This document shows positions 20,609-28,836 of a stretch of 29,342 bases of DNA, piece after piece. The position numbers and the translations under genes are program-made. Below the pieces are notes generated by a model. That model was given only the letters and a program-made list of their open reading frames with translations, was not told the origin of the DNA and ran no database searches. Each line of letters opens with the position of its first letter. Position 1 is the first letter of the stretch. Source of the stretch: a virus. The stretch lies in IMG/VR virus record IMGVR_UViG_3300023272_000009, positions 1 through 29,342 of that record, one strand, 5' to 3'.

Positions 20609-20920
20609 ATGAGCCAATACTACACCGCCATGCAGCGAGGCTTCGATGAATCAGTCCTGCAGATGGGCGACAAGATCACCGCCGGCGGCTGGACGATGCC
20701 ATGTCTTCGCACGCCCGCCGCGGAGATGATCGAGCTCGAGCTGAACGGCGAAAAACTCTACGTCGATTGCGAGGCGGATATCCTGCGCGCGGACTTCGTC
20801 GTGATGCAGATCACCGACCGCTCGCAGGTCGTCATCAACGGCCAGGCGTTGCGCGTGCTCAAGATCGCCGATGACACCGCGGAGCCCTGCGTCAAGATCA
20901 TGCTGGCCGCCGCGCGATGA
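20609..20920 (+). CDS. Head-tail connector / head completion protein candidate
   Basis: 103 aa from ATG 20609, immediately after the terminator. Mixed alpha/beta sequence with ELELNGEKLYVDCEADILRA, VVMQITDRSQVVINGQALRV and AEPCVKIMLAAAR. Position between capsid and tail genes and length (~100 aa) match lambda gpFII-like or head-completion proteins. No motif is decisive, so the assignment is positional. No Shine-Dalgarno upstream. Overlaps the next gene by 4 nt. Confidence 0.55.
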   Translation: MSQYYTAMQRGFDESVLQMGDKITAGGWTMPCLRTPAAEMIELELNGEKLYVDCEADILRADFVVMQITDRSQVVINGQALRVLKIADDTAEPCVKIMLAAAR

Positions 20921-21702
20921 CCACCGTCGATACATCGGGCTTTACTGCGATGTGCCGCGGGCTCGCAAAGATCTCCGGCAAAGACCTGCGCGTCCCCGTG
21001 CGATCCGAGACCGGCAAAGTTCTTGAGACGTGCGTGAAGTGGACGAAAGCCGCCAAGGCCAGCGCCTACCCGCGCAACTTCAAAGGCACCCAGAAAGAGG
21101 GCGAATGGAAGTTGCATGTGAACACCGGCCAGAAAGGTCCGGAAGGCCGAGTCTGGCTCTCCGGCCCCGGCAAGAAAGACCCCGTCTATACGCATTTCAT
21201 CATGGGCGGTCCCGGCATGTTGCGCCGGTGGAGCGATGAGAAATGGGCGCGCGCGCAGCGGATGCTACTCGCCGCCGAGCAAGCCAAGGCAAAAGAAGAT
21301 TCGCCGGCAAAAAAAAAGAAACGGAAAGGCCCAAAGCTCACCGGCCGAGGCCTCGCGAAAGCCTCATGGGTGCAGATCGCCGCAAAGCTGGGCCTGTCGC
21401 TGTCGGGCATCCCGTCCTATGTGCTGAAGGCCGTTCCGCAGGATGGGTTGCGCCGGGAGTCGGGCTTCGGTCGCGAAGTCGTCAACGGAAACTCGTTCTT
21501 CATCACGATCGAAAACATTTATCCGATCCTCGTCTCTGGTGGTCACAAGCCGAGTGCCGGAACACTCGGCGCGAAGATCCTCTCGCGGGCCATCAAATCC
21601 CGCGTCACGCATTTCACGCGCGCCGTCAAGAAAGGCTGGATTGACGACATGAAATTCCGAGCCAGCCACTTCCCCGGAGTCTTCATCAATGGCAACTCTT
21701 GA
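20917..21702 (+). CDS. Minor tail / tail-completion-region protein
   Basis: 261 aa. N-terminal DTSGFTAMCRGLAKISGKDL and PVRSETGKVLETCVKWTKAA look like the helical start of HK97 gp10/lambda gpZ-type tail-completion proteins (whose role is joining tail to head). A strongly basic linker (DSPAKKKKRKGPKLTGRG) separates this from a C-terminal part with GIPSYVLKAVP, NSFFITIENIYPILVSGGHK and a helical end (SRAIKSRVTHFTRAVKKGWI). The coding DNA contains a run of nine A (21309-21317) in frame as A-AAA-AAA-AAG. The frame is open throughout. Function by position only. Confidence 0.58.
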   Translation: MTTVDTSGFTAMCRGLAKISGKDLRVPVRSETGKVLETCVKWTKAAKASAYPRNFKGTQKEGEWKLHVNTGQKGPEGRVWLSGPGKKDPVYTHFIMGGPGMLRRWSDEKWARAQRMLLAAEQAKAKEDSPAKKKKRKGPKLTGRGLAKASWVQIAAKLGLSLSGIPSYVLKAVPQDGLRRESGFGREVVNGNSFFITIENIYPILVSGGHKPSAGTLGAKILSRAIKSRVTHFTRAVKKGWIDDMKFRASHFPGVFINGNS

Positions 21703-22207
21703 GCTTTCAACCCTGATGAACGTGGAGGGGCATACCGAGAAGGGGCTTGCGGCCATGCTCGCTCAGCGCACCGGTATTAAGTCGTTCCCAGCGTATTCCA
21801 AAGACCGTCAGGAGATGCCCCGCCTCGAGGTCACGATAGGGCTTGGCGCCGAGACGGGTCACTATTGGCCAAATGCGATCGTGAACGGAAAGAGCGCGCC
21901 GGTACAAGATGCCTGGGACTACACGCTGTCGGTGAAAGTGATCACCAATCGCGAGGCTCGAAACAGCGGCGAATCGAACCAAACGAGCATCACGCACCGC
22001 GCCGCCGTCGGAAAAGTGCGCGCGGCCATGCTCTACATTCTGGAGCTTCTGACGCCGGCTGTGCTGCCATATCACCAGCTCGCGACGGTCGTGCATCAGG
22101 GAGCGAATCCATCCGTCGAGAGCGCCGATGACGAGGATGTCACGGAGATGACTTACACGGGCACAGTGGGCATTCGCTCGGAAGTGTGGGCGTTGACAAT
22201 CGTGTAA
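21689..22207 (+). CDS. Tail terminator-position protein
   Basis: 172 aa from ATG 21689, overlapping the previous gene by 14 nt. Includes LMNVEGHTEKGLAAMLAQRT, PRLEVTIGLGAETGHYWPNA, then AWDYTLSVKVITNREARNSG and a C-terminal EMTYTGTVGIRSEVWALTIV. The pattern of an N-terminal helix, strands carrying 'V.V.T.R' and a closing strand is compatible with tail-terminator (gpU-like) or minor tail proteins. The position between head-completion and tail-tube genes agrees. No confident homologue. Confidence 0.5.
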   Translation: MATLELSTLMNVEGHTEKGLAAMLAQRTGIKSFPAYSKDRQEMPRLEVTIGLGAETGHYWPNAIVNGKSAPVQDAWDYTLSVKVITNREARNSGESNQTSITHRAAVGKVRAAMLYILELLTPAVLPYHQLATVVHQGANPSVESADDEDVTEMTYTGTVGIRSEVWALTIV

Positions 22208-22212
22208 GGAAA

Positions 22213-22752
22213 ATGGCTCGCTCCGTCACCGCCCGCGCAAACAGCACGCTCCTAGCCACGCTGACGAACACTGTTGACGTATCGTCCGCCGGCGCGCAAT
22301 GCGTGTTCGATCCAACGCTGCTCAATATCGCGTGGTCGAGTGGCACCGGTGCCGACCAGTGCAACACCGTTTTTGGAGACGATGTCACGTTGGCGGCGTC
22401 CACAAACAGCGACATCGACCTTTACGATTTCGGCGGCGGAAACGATGCAATGGGCGTCGCGATCACGAACAGCAAAGCGAAGCTGATTCTATTCCGAAAC
22501 ACGACGGCGAACGGCACGGACGCAAAGTTCACCCTCGGCGGCCAGTCCATCGGTACCACGGCTTTCAACTCCATTTTCAACGCTTCCGACACCGCCGAGT
22601 TCGGCCCCATCACGCCGGGCGGCGTCTTTATGATCGTTCTTCCCGATGCCACCGGCGCAGCCGTCGCGGATACCACAAATCACGTCTTGCGCGTACGCAA
22701 CACCGGATCGGCATCGGGCACTTTCTCTTACCTGATTTTGGGAGTCCAATAA
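22213..22752 (+). CDS. Beta-rich structural protein, unknown
   Basis: 179 aa from ATG 22213 (AAGGA just upstream, very short spacing). Nearly all-beta, rich in Thr, Asn, Ala and Gly: TLLATLTNTVDVSSAGAQCV, NSDIDLYDFGGGNDAMGVAI, AKLILFRNTTANGTDAKFTL and VMI/VLPDATGA-type strands, ending LRVRNTGSASGTFSYLILG. The texture is that of a virion jelly-roll or immunoglobulin-like protein, possibly tail decoration. I do not recognise the family. A TTGACA sequence (in the previous coding region) is 20 nt upstream. Confidence 0.6.
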   Translation: MARSVTARANSTLLATLTNTVDVSSAGAQCVFDPTLLNIAWSSGTGADQCNTVFGDDVTLAASTNSDIDLYDFGGGNDAMGVAITNSKAKLILFRNTTANGTDAKFTLGGQSIGTTAFNSIFNASDTAEFGPITPGGVFMIVLPDATGAAVADTTNHVLRVRNTGSASGTFSYLILGVQ

Positions 22753-22753
22753 C

Positions 22754-23110
22754 ATGAGCGCCTTCAAAAACGACGGATCAGTTCAATACGGCAGTCGCGT
22801 CCTGACGATCAATTCAGTGGCGTATGTCGCGGACAATGTCGCAGTGGAGCGCCCTTCGAAGATCATCGAGCGCACGAACGAAATTGACGAGCCGTCCGGC
22901 TGGGTCGGTTATGCCGGGTTCGTTTCTGGCACAGCGCAGATTCAACTCGCCAGCGGTGCAACAGTGATACCCGTTGCCGGTTTCACCTTCAGTACAACCT
23001 TCGTTGCATCGATCGACGCGGAAACCTTCACGCTCACCGATGTCAGCCAGCCCGAGGAAAAGGGCGGCGAGAAGAAAGTCAACATCAGCTTCAAAAAGAA
23101 CTACAACTAG
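22754..23110 (+). CDS. Major tail (tube) protein candidate
   Basis: 118 aa from ATG 22754 with GGGAG Shine-Dalgarno at 22740-22744. Beta-rich, starting NDGSVQYGSRVLTINSVAYV and RPSKIIERTNEIDEPSGWVG, followed by SGTAQIQLASGATVIPVAGF and FTFSTTFVASIDAETFTLTD. Such short beta-sandwich proteins placed directly before the tail-assembly and tape-measure genes are commonly the tail tube. It is small compared with lambda gpV (246 aa) but similar to other short tube proteins. Call is from position and texture. Confidence 0.5.
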   Translation: MSAFKNDGSVQYGSRVLTINSVAYVADNVAVERPSKIIERTNEIDEPSGWVGYAGFVSGTAQIQLASGATVIPVAGFTFSTTFVASIDAETFTLTDVSQPEEKGGEKKVNISFKKNYN

Positions 23111-23131
23111 CGCCATCGCGGCGCGACCGCC

Positions 23132-23773
23132 ATGGACCTTGTTATAGACTGGAGAAAACTTCCCGGATACGCGGAAGCGGAGGGCAAAGAATGCGAGGCG
23201 CGGGACTTCGTATGGAGTGGATGCAATGCGATTGTGTGCGGCGAGCCAATCCGAATCATGACGGTACGCGATTGGCGAATCCTCGCGGTGGCTGGCAACC
23301 CCTATGTGGTCGGCGGCGATGCCCTGGAGGAACACGACTTGATGCTGCTCTGGTGGCTGTCGCCGATGCGCTCGGACAAGAAAAAGGAACGTGCGTCCTT
23401 TTGCCGAAAGATTGCTCAAATCGACGCCGAACAGCGCGCCGATGAAATCTCGGAATACATCGAGCTCATCTTCCTCGACTCACCCCCACGCAGTGACGGC
23501 CCATATCAGGCGCACCGATCGAGCGCGCAGGAGTGCGGCATCGTGGATCGCCTCGCATTCGAGTACGGATGGACTGACGAACATATCCTTTCGCTGCCAT
23601 TGCCGCGGGCGTTCCAGTTGCTGAACAGGATCGACGCGCGCAAGACCGGCGAGAACATCGATTTCCATCCTCTGACCGACAAGATTCGCGGCCAATTCAT
23701 GGCGGCGCTCAATGAGATTCCGGAGCCTGAGCGCGAGGCGTGGCTGACGGAGAAAGGATGCGTGAAGCAATGA
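23132..23773 (+). CDS. Tail assembly chaperone-position protein
   Basis: 213 aa between the tail tube candidate and the tape measure. N-terminal half: CGEPIRIMTVRDWRILAVAG, then NPYVVGGDALEEHDLMLLWW LSP-type segment, as in a recurring phage family where 'mtl..w..L.a.gnPf..gg..~~~di..flW.lsp' precedes the tape measure. C-terminal half: VDRLAFEYGWTDEHILSLPL then PRAFQLLNRID, typical of tail-assembly chaperone-like proteins. No second, frameshifted ORF is visible, unlike lambda G/GT. It probably keeps the tape measure soluble during tail assembly. Overlaps tape measure start by 4 nt. Confidence 0.55.
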   Translation: MDLVIDWRKLPGYAEAEGKECEARDFVWSGCNAIVCGEPIRIMTVRDWRILAVAGNPYVVGGDALEEHDLMLLWWLSPMRSDKKKERASFCRKIAQIDAEQRADEISEYIELIFLDSPPRSDGPYQAHRSSAQECGIVDRLAFEYGWTDEHILSLPLPRAFQLLNRIDARKTGENIDFHPLTDKIRGQFMAALNEIPEPEREAWLTEKGCVKQ

Positions 23774-24894
23774 ATAACGAGACCATCAAAGCCACGCTTG
23801 GGCTGGACACGACGCCGTACAAAGCTGCGCTCACGGATGCCGACCGGCGTGCGCAGTCTTGGGCGGGTCGGTTCAAGGCCTCCATGAAGGGGATGATGGA
23901 ACCCTTCAAGATGCTCAAGGGCGCCGGACTACTTGCGATCGGAACCGCCGTTGCCGATTTCATTAACGACATTCGCGACGCCAAGAAAGAGGCGCGGGAA
24001 CTGGACGCGGCAATTTCCAAGGCGCTTCGTCCAACGGGCGGCCAGGGTACATCAATCACGGAGTTGCAATCGCAGTTGCAGGAAGTCAACGCGCTCATCG
24101 ACAAGCTGTCCGGACCGACAAGCAAGAGCATTGGCGGCCATGTAGCAGATGCCCTGATTGCCGGATGGGATTTGGCAAAGCAGGCTGCGCAAAAGGTAGG
24201 CGACGAATTGAGCGGTGGAGAAGGCAAGCCCTTCAAAGATACTGCCGGCGAAAACGCACAGGCCGCAGCGGATGCGCTGATCAAGAAGCGCGATGAACTC
24301 AACGCGCAGGTAGCTGAGAAACAGAAGGACCAAAATACAATATTGGAACTGCAGCTAGACGGTCAGGAGCATCTTGTCGAAGCCGAGAAACTGAAGCTGG
24401 AATATGCCGAAAAGATACAGGCCGCTTACGCTGCCCAGAATCCAGAGCTTGCCAAGCAGTTAAAGCATCAGCTCGAGCTCAAGGAAAAGCTCGCTCAACA
24501 AACTCGCGAGAAAGAGAAACAAAAAGCCCTCGACGCCGATGAAGCCGAGCGCGCGCAGCAACGCGTTTCCAAGCTGGAAGCGGCTGAGAAGAAGAAGGCG
24601 GAGGCGTTCGACAAGCGCATTGACGACAAACTTAAAACCGCCGATGAACGCCGCGATGAGAAGCGTGCGGAGAGTCGTCGTGGACGGGCCGAGCGAAGCG
24701 CGAAAGCAGCGGACGAATCCGCCGCCAGCACTCGCCGAAAGAATGGCCGGCAACTTAACCGAAACCTAGCGGAGGATGAGCGCGAGACCAAGGACGCGAG
24801 TCGGCAAAAAACCGATCAGGCAATTCTCGATCAGGCGAAGTGGACCAAGGAATTTCTGGACCTCTGCAAACGACGCCTCGGCAAAAACCTGTGA
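23770..24894 (+). CDS. Tape measure protein (short)
   Basis: 374 aa from ATG 23770, overlapping the previous stop. N-terminal KATLGLDTTPYKAALTDADR and RRAQSWAGRFKASMKGMM match the usual opening of tape-measure proteins; one hydrophobic segment (GAGLLAIGTAVADFINDI, 51-68) follows. From about residue 70 to the end it is almost entirely charged coiled coil (QLELKEKLAQQTREKEKQKA; DKRIDDKLKTADERRDEKRA). Tape measures fix tail length at roughly 1.5 angstrom per residue, so a tail of about 55 nm is inferred, among the shorter siphovirus tails. No lytic-transglycosylase or peptidase domain is present. Confidence 0.72.
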   Translation: MNNETIKATLGLDTTPYKAALTDADRRAQSWAGRFKASMKGMMEPFKMLKGAGLLAIGTAVADFINDIRDAKKEARELDAAISKALRPTGGQGTSITELQSQLQEVNALIDKLSGPTSKSIGGHVADALIAGWDLAKQAAQKVGDELSGGEGKPFKDTAGENAQAAADALIKKRDELNAQVAEKQKDQNTILELQLDGQEHLVEAEKLKLEYAEKIQAAYAAQNPELAKQLKHQLELKEKLAQQTREKEKQKALDADEAERAQQRVSKLEAAEKKKAEAFDKRIDDKLKTADERRDEKRAESRRGRAERSAKAADESAASTRRKNGRQLNRNLAEDERETKDASRQKTDQAILDQAKWTKEFLDLCKRRLGKNL

Positions 24895-25499
24895 GCACGG
24901 CCACGACATACGACGGCGACTGGACGATCCCGCAACAGCATGGCGGCTGGCGGTACTCGTTCCCGTTTTCGGGAGAGGCCAACTTTGCGGCGTTCGTGGC
25001 GTCGCGCACCATGATGCAGCGGCTCGACAAGTTCACCCCGCCGACGGCGATGCAAGCCAAGGCGCTCAAGTTCGGTACGGCGTATCTTGTGGAGATCGGA
25101 GACCCGGATTCCATCGGCGGTGGCATTCTGCAATGGGAAGAGAAGTGGGCGAGCCTGCCGGCGAAACGCGTCATTCCGGGATCGATCGTGCACACGTTCC
25201 AGTTCCTGAACTTTGGGACACTCGGCCTTCAGGAGATCACAAAAGGCGTGCCGTGTGAGACGGAGTACGAGTATAAAATCGGCTCGCCGTTGCCGCCACT
25301 CACCGCGCCGCGGGTGCAGAAAAACAACGGCATCGCCTACGTATTCGGCCCCGCGAAGGGACTCAGTGCAGGCGACCGGGTCCTTGCCGAGGACAGCGCG
25401 TCGCGCATTTACATGGGGAGGATTTACGAGCGAGCGGCGACGTTCGTTATCGTTCCGGAGCGCATTGAATCCAGTTCGACAGGGAGCGCTTCCACATGA
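24891..25499 (+). CDS. Distal tail-region protein
   Basis: 202 aa from GTG 24891, which overlaps the tape-measure stop (GTGA); no ATG gives a sensible start without entering the upstream gene. N-terminal DGDWTIPQQHGGWRYSFPFS, then PAKRVIPGSIVHTFQFLNFG and EITKGVPCETEYEYKIGSPL; beta-rich C-terminus KGLSAGDRVLAEDSASRIYM. It lies directly after the tape measure where the distal tail protein is usual, but I do not recognise the family. The C-terminal Ser/Thr tail is likely disordered. Confidence 0.55.
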   Translation: MSTATTYDGDWTIPQQHGGWRYSFPFSGEANFAAFVASRTMMQRLDKFTPPTAMQAKALKFGTAYLVEIGDPDSIGGGILQWEEKWASLPAKRVIPGSIVHTFQFLNFGTLGLQEITKGVPCETEYEYKIGSPLPPLTAPRVQKNNGIAYVFGPAKGLSAGDRVLAEDSASRIYMGRIYERAATFVIVPERIESSSTGSAST

Positions 25500-25777
25500 T
25501 CGAGAAAATCAAAAAGGACGACAGCGACCGCACGATGATGCACGCGGACGTAGCCAACGAGGTGATTGAAGCCGTGAATGGTTTGATGGAGATGTCCCCG
25601 AGCAACGGCGCGAACGGCCGAGACGGATCGGTCGGCGGATGGGAGGTATCGCCGTCTGGAATGGGAGAGTTCGTGGTGGCTGGTTCAACCGTGAAGCTTG
25701 TTCTCAACACGTTTGAAATCCTCATGTGTATGAACGGGCAGCCGGCGTTTTTTACCATCGTGGGAAAACAGAGCTGA
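25496..25777 (+). CDS. Small hypothetical tail-region protein
   Basis: 93 aa, ATG 25496 overlapping the previous stop. N-terminal helix (DDSDRTMMHADVANEVIEAV then NGLMEM), a Gly/Asn-rich linker (SPSNGANGRDGSVGGW) and a C-terminal beta hairpin (GEFVVAGSTVKLVLNTFEIL). No family recognised. The stop overlaps the next start by one base (TGATG). Likely a minor tail component or an assembly factor from context. Confidence 0.6.
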   Translation: MIEKIKKDDSDRTMMHADVANEVIEAVNGLMEMSPSNGANGRDGSVGGWEVSPSGMGEFVVAGSTVKLVLNTFEILMCMNGQPAFFTIVGKQS

Positions 25778-26499
25778 TGGCGCGTTTCATCAGCAAGTTC
25801 CTGCCGTTTTGTTCCGATGGAATCGTGGAGTCGGAATACCAGTATCCGCTCGGGTTATCGCTCAAAGAGCTGGCGGCGATGTACTGGATTGTTCGGCAAT
25901 GGGAATTTGAATTCGACTTTTTCTGGGAGCAGGACGGGAACGACATCACGCTGACCGGCACGGTTCAAGGATTCAACTGCAACTACAGCACAAGCGATAG
26001 AGTCACAGAGGCCATCCCTTCTCGAGAGCAGGCGTTGGCATGCCCGAGATTTTTTGCGATAAGGAATCAGGATCTCGTCTCCACGCTCAATGGACTCCCG
26101 TCAGATGGGTTCATGGATGGATTCGAGATATTCACAGACAACGGAGGCCGCGGCGCAAAGCAATTCAAGGAAACTGCCGGTGGCTGGTCGCCGAGCTTCT
26201 TTTTCAACGCAAACGCGGGTGGATCACTCACCCGGTTTTATATCGACCGATTCTCTCCCGCGGACTTTCAAGGAACAGCAGTCGGGGAGATCATCATACC
26301 GAACGGATACGGCACCAGCACGCACGGGTTCACGATACTCGTTCAGACGACAAGCGGGAATCCGGTAAGCGTCGATGGCAAGCTGACAATCAGGGTGGCA
26401 GGCACAGGCTCCGGCGCGTGGGAGTGGCTGTCGTCTCAAGGACAGCCGCTTTACAGCAACATAACAGGAGTCCAGTTGGCGCAAAACATCGTGAAATGA
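25777..26499 (+). CDS. Hypothetical tail/baseplate protein
   Basis: 240 aa starting at ATG 25777. N-terminal FISKFLPFCSDGIVESEYQY and LKELAAMYWIVRQWEFEFDF (aromatic-rich) are followed by beta-rich sequence: NDITLTGTVQGFNCNYSTSD, SFFFNANAGGSLTRFYIDRF and PVSVDGKLTIRVAGTGSGAW. This looks like a structural virion protein at the tail tip. No named family recognised. It is followed by a 54-nt gap containing TTGACAC (26534) 20 nt before the tail-spike start. Confidence 0.58.
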   Translation: MARFISKFLPFCSDGIVESEYQYPLGLSLKELAAMYWIVRQWEFEFDFFWEQDGNDITLTGTVQGFNCNYSTSDRVTEAIPSREQALACPRFFAIRNQDLVSTLNGLPSDGFMDGFEIFTDNGGRGAKQFKETAGGWSPSFFFNANAGGSLTRFYIDRFSPADFQGTAVGEIIIPNGYGTSTHGFTILVQTTSGNPVSVDGKLTIRVAGTGSGAWEWLSSQGQPLYSNITGVQLAQNIVK

Positions 26500-26553
26500 A
26501 AGTCACACACGGCGACCGACCTGCCGTAGGGCGTTGACACTTGGCAAAAGACA

Positions 26554-28836
26554 ATGCGAACCGACTTCATCGCGGACGCGAATTCGCCGCGCAAGGACAG
26601 GATCTATGAGGACTACATCTCCGCGAACGCCGGGGATATCACTGACTTTGTTCGCAACGATACGCTGATTGAATACAGCGTCCAGCCGGTCGTGCGGACG
26701 CCCGCCGGCAGCCCGACGCCGTTGGTTGCCGACTACGAGTCAACCGATACATTCCGAATCGGCGTCGGCCCCGTGGATACGCAGCCGACCAGCGGGACGT
26801 TTCGGTTGATCGTCAATGGCACCGATACCGGGCTGACGCAGCTGGATTACAATATCACCGCCGCGAACCTTCAGACTGCGCTCTCGGCGCGATTCTCGGC
26901 GAACAGCAAACCGGGATGCACTGTCACTGAGATTGCCGATGGTGTTTACCAGGTCGATGCCATTTCAAATGGCGCTGTCACGGCGGGCTTTCTTGTCAGC
27001 GACAACACGAACCTCGTCCCGTCGTCCGCCGTCACGATCGCCGAGCAAACGCTCGGCAGCGCGTCCAGTAAGTACCAGTACCTCATCGTCATTCGGCAGC
27101 TTCCCATCGCCTACAGTGAGCCCGTGGAAGCGCTGCCGGATGCGGGGGTAAGTAGCGACCCGATCCAGACCGGCAGCGCAACGGAAAACCGCATCGAGGA
27201 AATCAGCTTCGTAGCGCCGGATACCTACGGTGGAGCATTCACGGTGGATGCGGTAGTCGCCCCGCAAACGCTCACGATCGAAAGCGTCAGCGTAGCGAAT
27301 CCGACGGTGATTACATTCACGGGTAACCACGGGCTCGAATCCGGGATGCAAATCCTCATCCCGAACAACAACGGCAGCACGCCCACGATCGCCGGGCTGC
27401 ACACGTTCACAAAGACCGGCGCCGATACCGGAACGATCCCGGTCCATGTGACAATAGCCGGGAGCGCGAGTGTCACGGCGGGGCGGCACCTCGCCGCAAC
27501 GTGCGGCATTGCGAATCCCCTGATGACCGCAGAGGAGTTTTCGACGGTCCTCGCCGGTCACCCACTGATCAAGTATCAGGATTCGAACGGAAGCCCGAAT
27601 AACATCAAGGTCACAAAGCAGAGCGGAAAGTTTCAAATCGAATACATCGGGACTCTCGGCCTTTCCTCGTGGCCGTCCACGGGCGCAACCAATATCGACT
27701 TGCTGGCCCCCAAGGGCCGCATCGGGTTTCTCAATCTCAATACGACGAGCCTCTACAAGTATTCGCTGACGCAGTCTGGTGCCAGTTTTGAGTTACCCTT
27801 TTCGATTCAGCGCGAGCGCGCAAACGGCGAGGTAAAAACGCTCGTTCTGGCGAAGATCACGATCCAGAAAGACATCCTCGACATTACTTCGCTGGTGCCA
27901 GTTCCGACGCCAAGCTATTACACGGCAACGCAGATCAATCAGAAGTTCACGACATCCAATTTGCTCTATGTGGATAAGGCGGGTACCGACTCAACCGGGG
28001 CTCGCGGAAGGTTCGATCTTCCGTTTGAATCCATCGCCGCCGCCGTCGATGCGGCCGAGGCTGGCGATACGATCGTGATCCGACCGGGGACGTATGTGGA
28101 TCCTGCCACGGGTTTGATCGCGATCAAGGCTAGTTGTACTGTGATCGGCCTAGGTGGTGTGACGATCGATGTGAGCGCCGGGGATGGGATCGTACTGGCT
28201 GAGAATGCGTCGATGCGACATGTGGACGTGATCACCAGCGACGATGCAACCTGCCCCGTCTCCATCACGGGCACCGATGGCGCCGTGGAGTTCACGCATT
28301 GCCGCATCACCGGCCTCATCGATGCCGTGATTCACAACGGAAGCAGCCTCGCCATCTTCCGCGGCTGCGAGCTTACGAGCAACCAGGACGCCTATTTCAC
28401 TCAGGGTAGCGCCGGCAATGCGAAGTTCTACAATTCCCGAATCCGCGTGTATGGCGGCAACGGAATCGCCAATACCCTAAAGGCGATCGGTCTCACCAGC
28501 GGCGGTCATGTGGAGTTGTGGAATTGCGATGTGGAAGCCGATGGCCTCGCCGTCGCCCAGCCCGCCTACGCGATCCGCCTCGACACTGGCACCATACGCA
28601 TCGCGAATTCCCGCATCACCGCACGATCTGATGCCGGAACCGCGCTGCCCATCTATGGCGGCACGGAAGTAACCGCGATCCATGCCAGCGTCATTCTCGC
28701 CGGCGACGGCGCCACGTACTCCGTCACGTCGTCCGCACCGAACACCGTAATTCCCGCATTCGCCTCCGTTTTCAACCTCGCCCCCGATTCCAATACCTCA
28801 CTCAAAGGCGCCCTCATCGATGCCGATGCCGCATGA
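26554..28836 (+). CDS. Tail fibre/spike with right-handed beta-helix domain
   Basis: 760 aa from ATG 26554. N-terminal ~460 residues are a string of beta domains (TFRLIVNGTDTGLTQLDYNI; SVANPTVITFTGNHGLESGM; SFELPFSIQRERANGEVKTL), compatible with attachment to the tail tip and a BppU-like upper baseplate role. Residues ~470-760 form a pectate-lyase-like parallel beta helix: NLLYVDKAGTDSTGARGRFD, PFESIAAAVDAAEAGDTIVI, RPGTYVDPATGLI, then regularly spaced turns such as VEFTHCRITGLIDAVIHN, LAIFRGCELTSNQDAYFT and VELWNCDVEADGL. Such domains bind or cleave surface polysaccharide; no catalytic residues can be assigned. It is the likely receptor-binding protein. Confidence 0.75.
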   Translation: MRTDFIADANSPRKDRIYEDYISANAGDITDFVRNDTLIEYSVQPVVRTPAGSPTPLVADYESTDTFRIGVGPVDTQPTSGTFRLIVNGTDTGLTQLDYNITAANLQTALSARFSANSKPGCTVTEIADGVYQVDAISNGAVTAGFLVSDNTNLVPSSAVTIAEQTLGSASSKYQYLIVIRQLPIAYSEPVEALPDAGVSSDPIQTGSATENRIEEISFVAPDTYGGAFTVDAVVAPQTLTIESVSVANPTVITFTGNHGLESGMQILIPNNNGSTPTIAGLHTFTKTGADTGTIPVHVTIAGSASVTAGRHLAATCGIANPLMTAEEFSTVLAGHPLIKYQDSNGSPNNIKVTKQSGKFQIEYIGTLGLSSWPSTGATNIDLLAPKGRIGFLNLNTTSLYKYSLTQSGASFELPFSIQRERANGEVKTLVLAKITIQKDILDITSLVPVPTPSYYTATQINQKFTTSNLLYVDKAGTDSTGARGRFDLPFESIAAAVDAAEAGDTIVIRPGTYVDPATGLIAIKASCTVIGLGGVTIDVSAGDGIVLAENASMRHVDVITSDDATCPVSITGTDGAVEFTHCRITGLIDAVIHNGSSLAIFRGCELTSNQDAYFTQGSAGNAKFYNSRIRVYGGNGIANTLKAIGLTSGGHVELWNCDVEADGLAVAQPAYAIRLDTGTIRIANSRITARSDAGTALPIYGGTEVTAIHASVILAGDGATYSVTSSAPNTVIPAFASVFNLAPDSNTSLKGALIDADAA

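Noticed and set aside
21309-21317. Run of nine A (A-AAA-AAA-AAG) in the 20917 gene as a programmed frameshift or slippage site
   Set aside because: The zero frame stays open to a sensible C-terminus, and the -1 frame gives Arg-rich shadow sequence without protein-like features, so there is no product to support frameshifting.
23132-23773. Programmed frameshift in the tail-assembly gene as in lambda G/GT
   Set aside because: The downstream tape-measure ATG overlaps the stop directly and no coherent overlapping ORF exists in the -1 or +1 frame after the AAGAAAAAGG stretch near 23380.
26534-26562. TTGACA at 26534 as a sigma-70 promoter for the tail spike
   Set aside because: At a 16-18 nt spacing the -10 position falls on or after the ATG and reads CGAACC, unlike any -10 element.
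26965-27636. Long minus-strand ORF (223 codons) opposite the tail-spike gene
   Set aside because: Typical antisense shadow of a GC-rich gene: Arg/Asp-rich, no motif, and the + strand frame encodes a continuous 760-aa beta-rich fibre.
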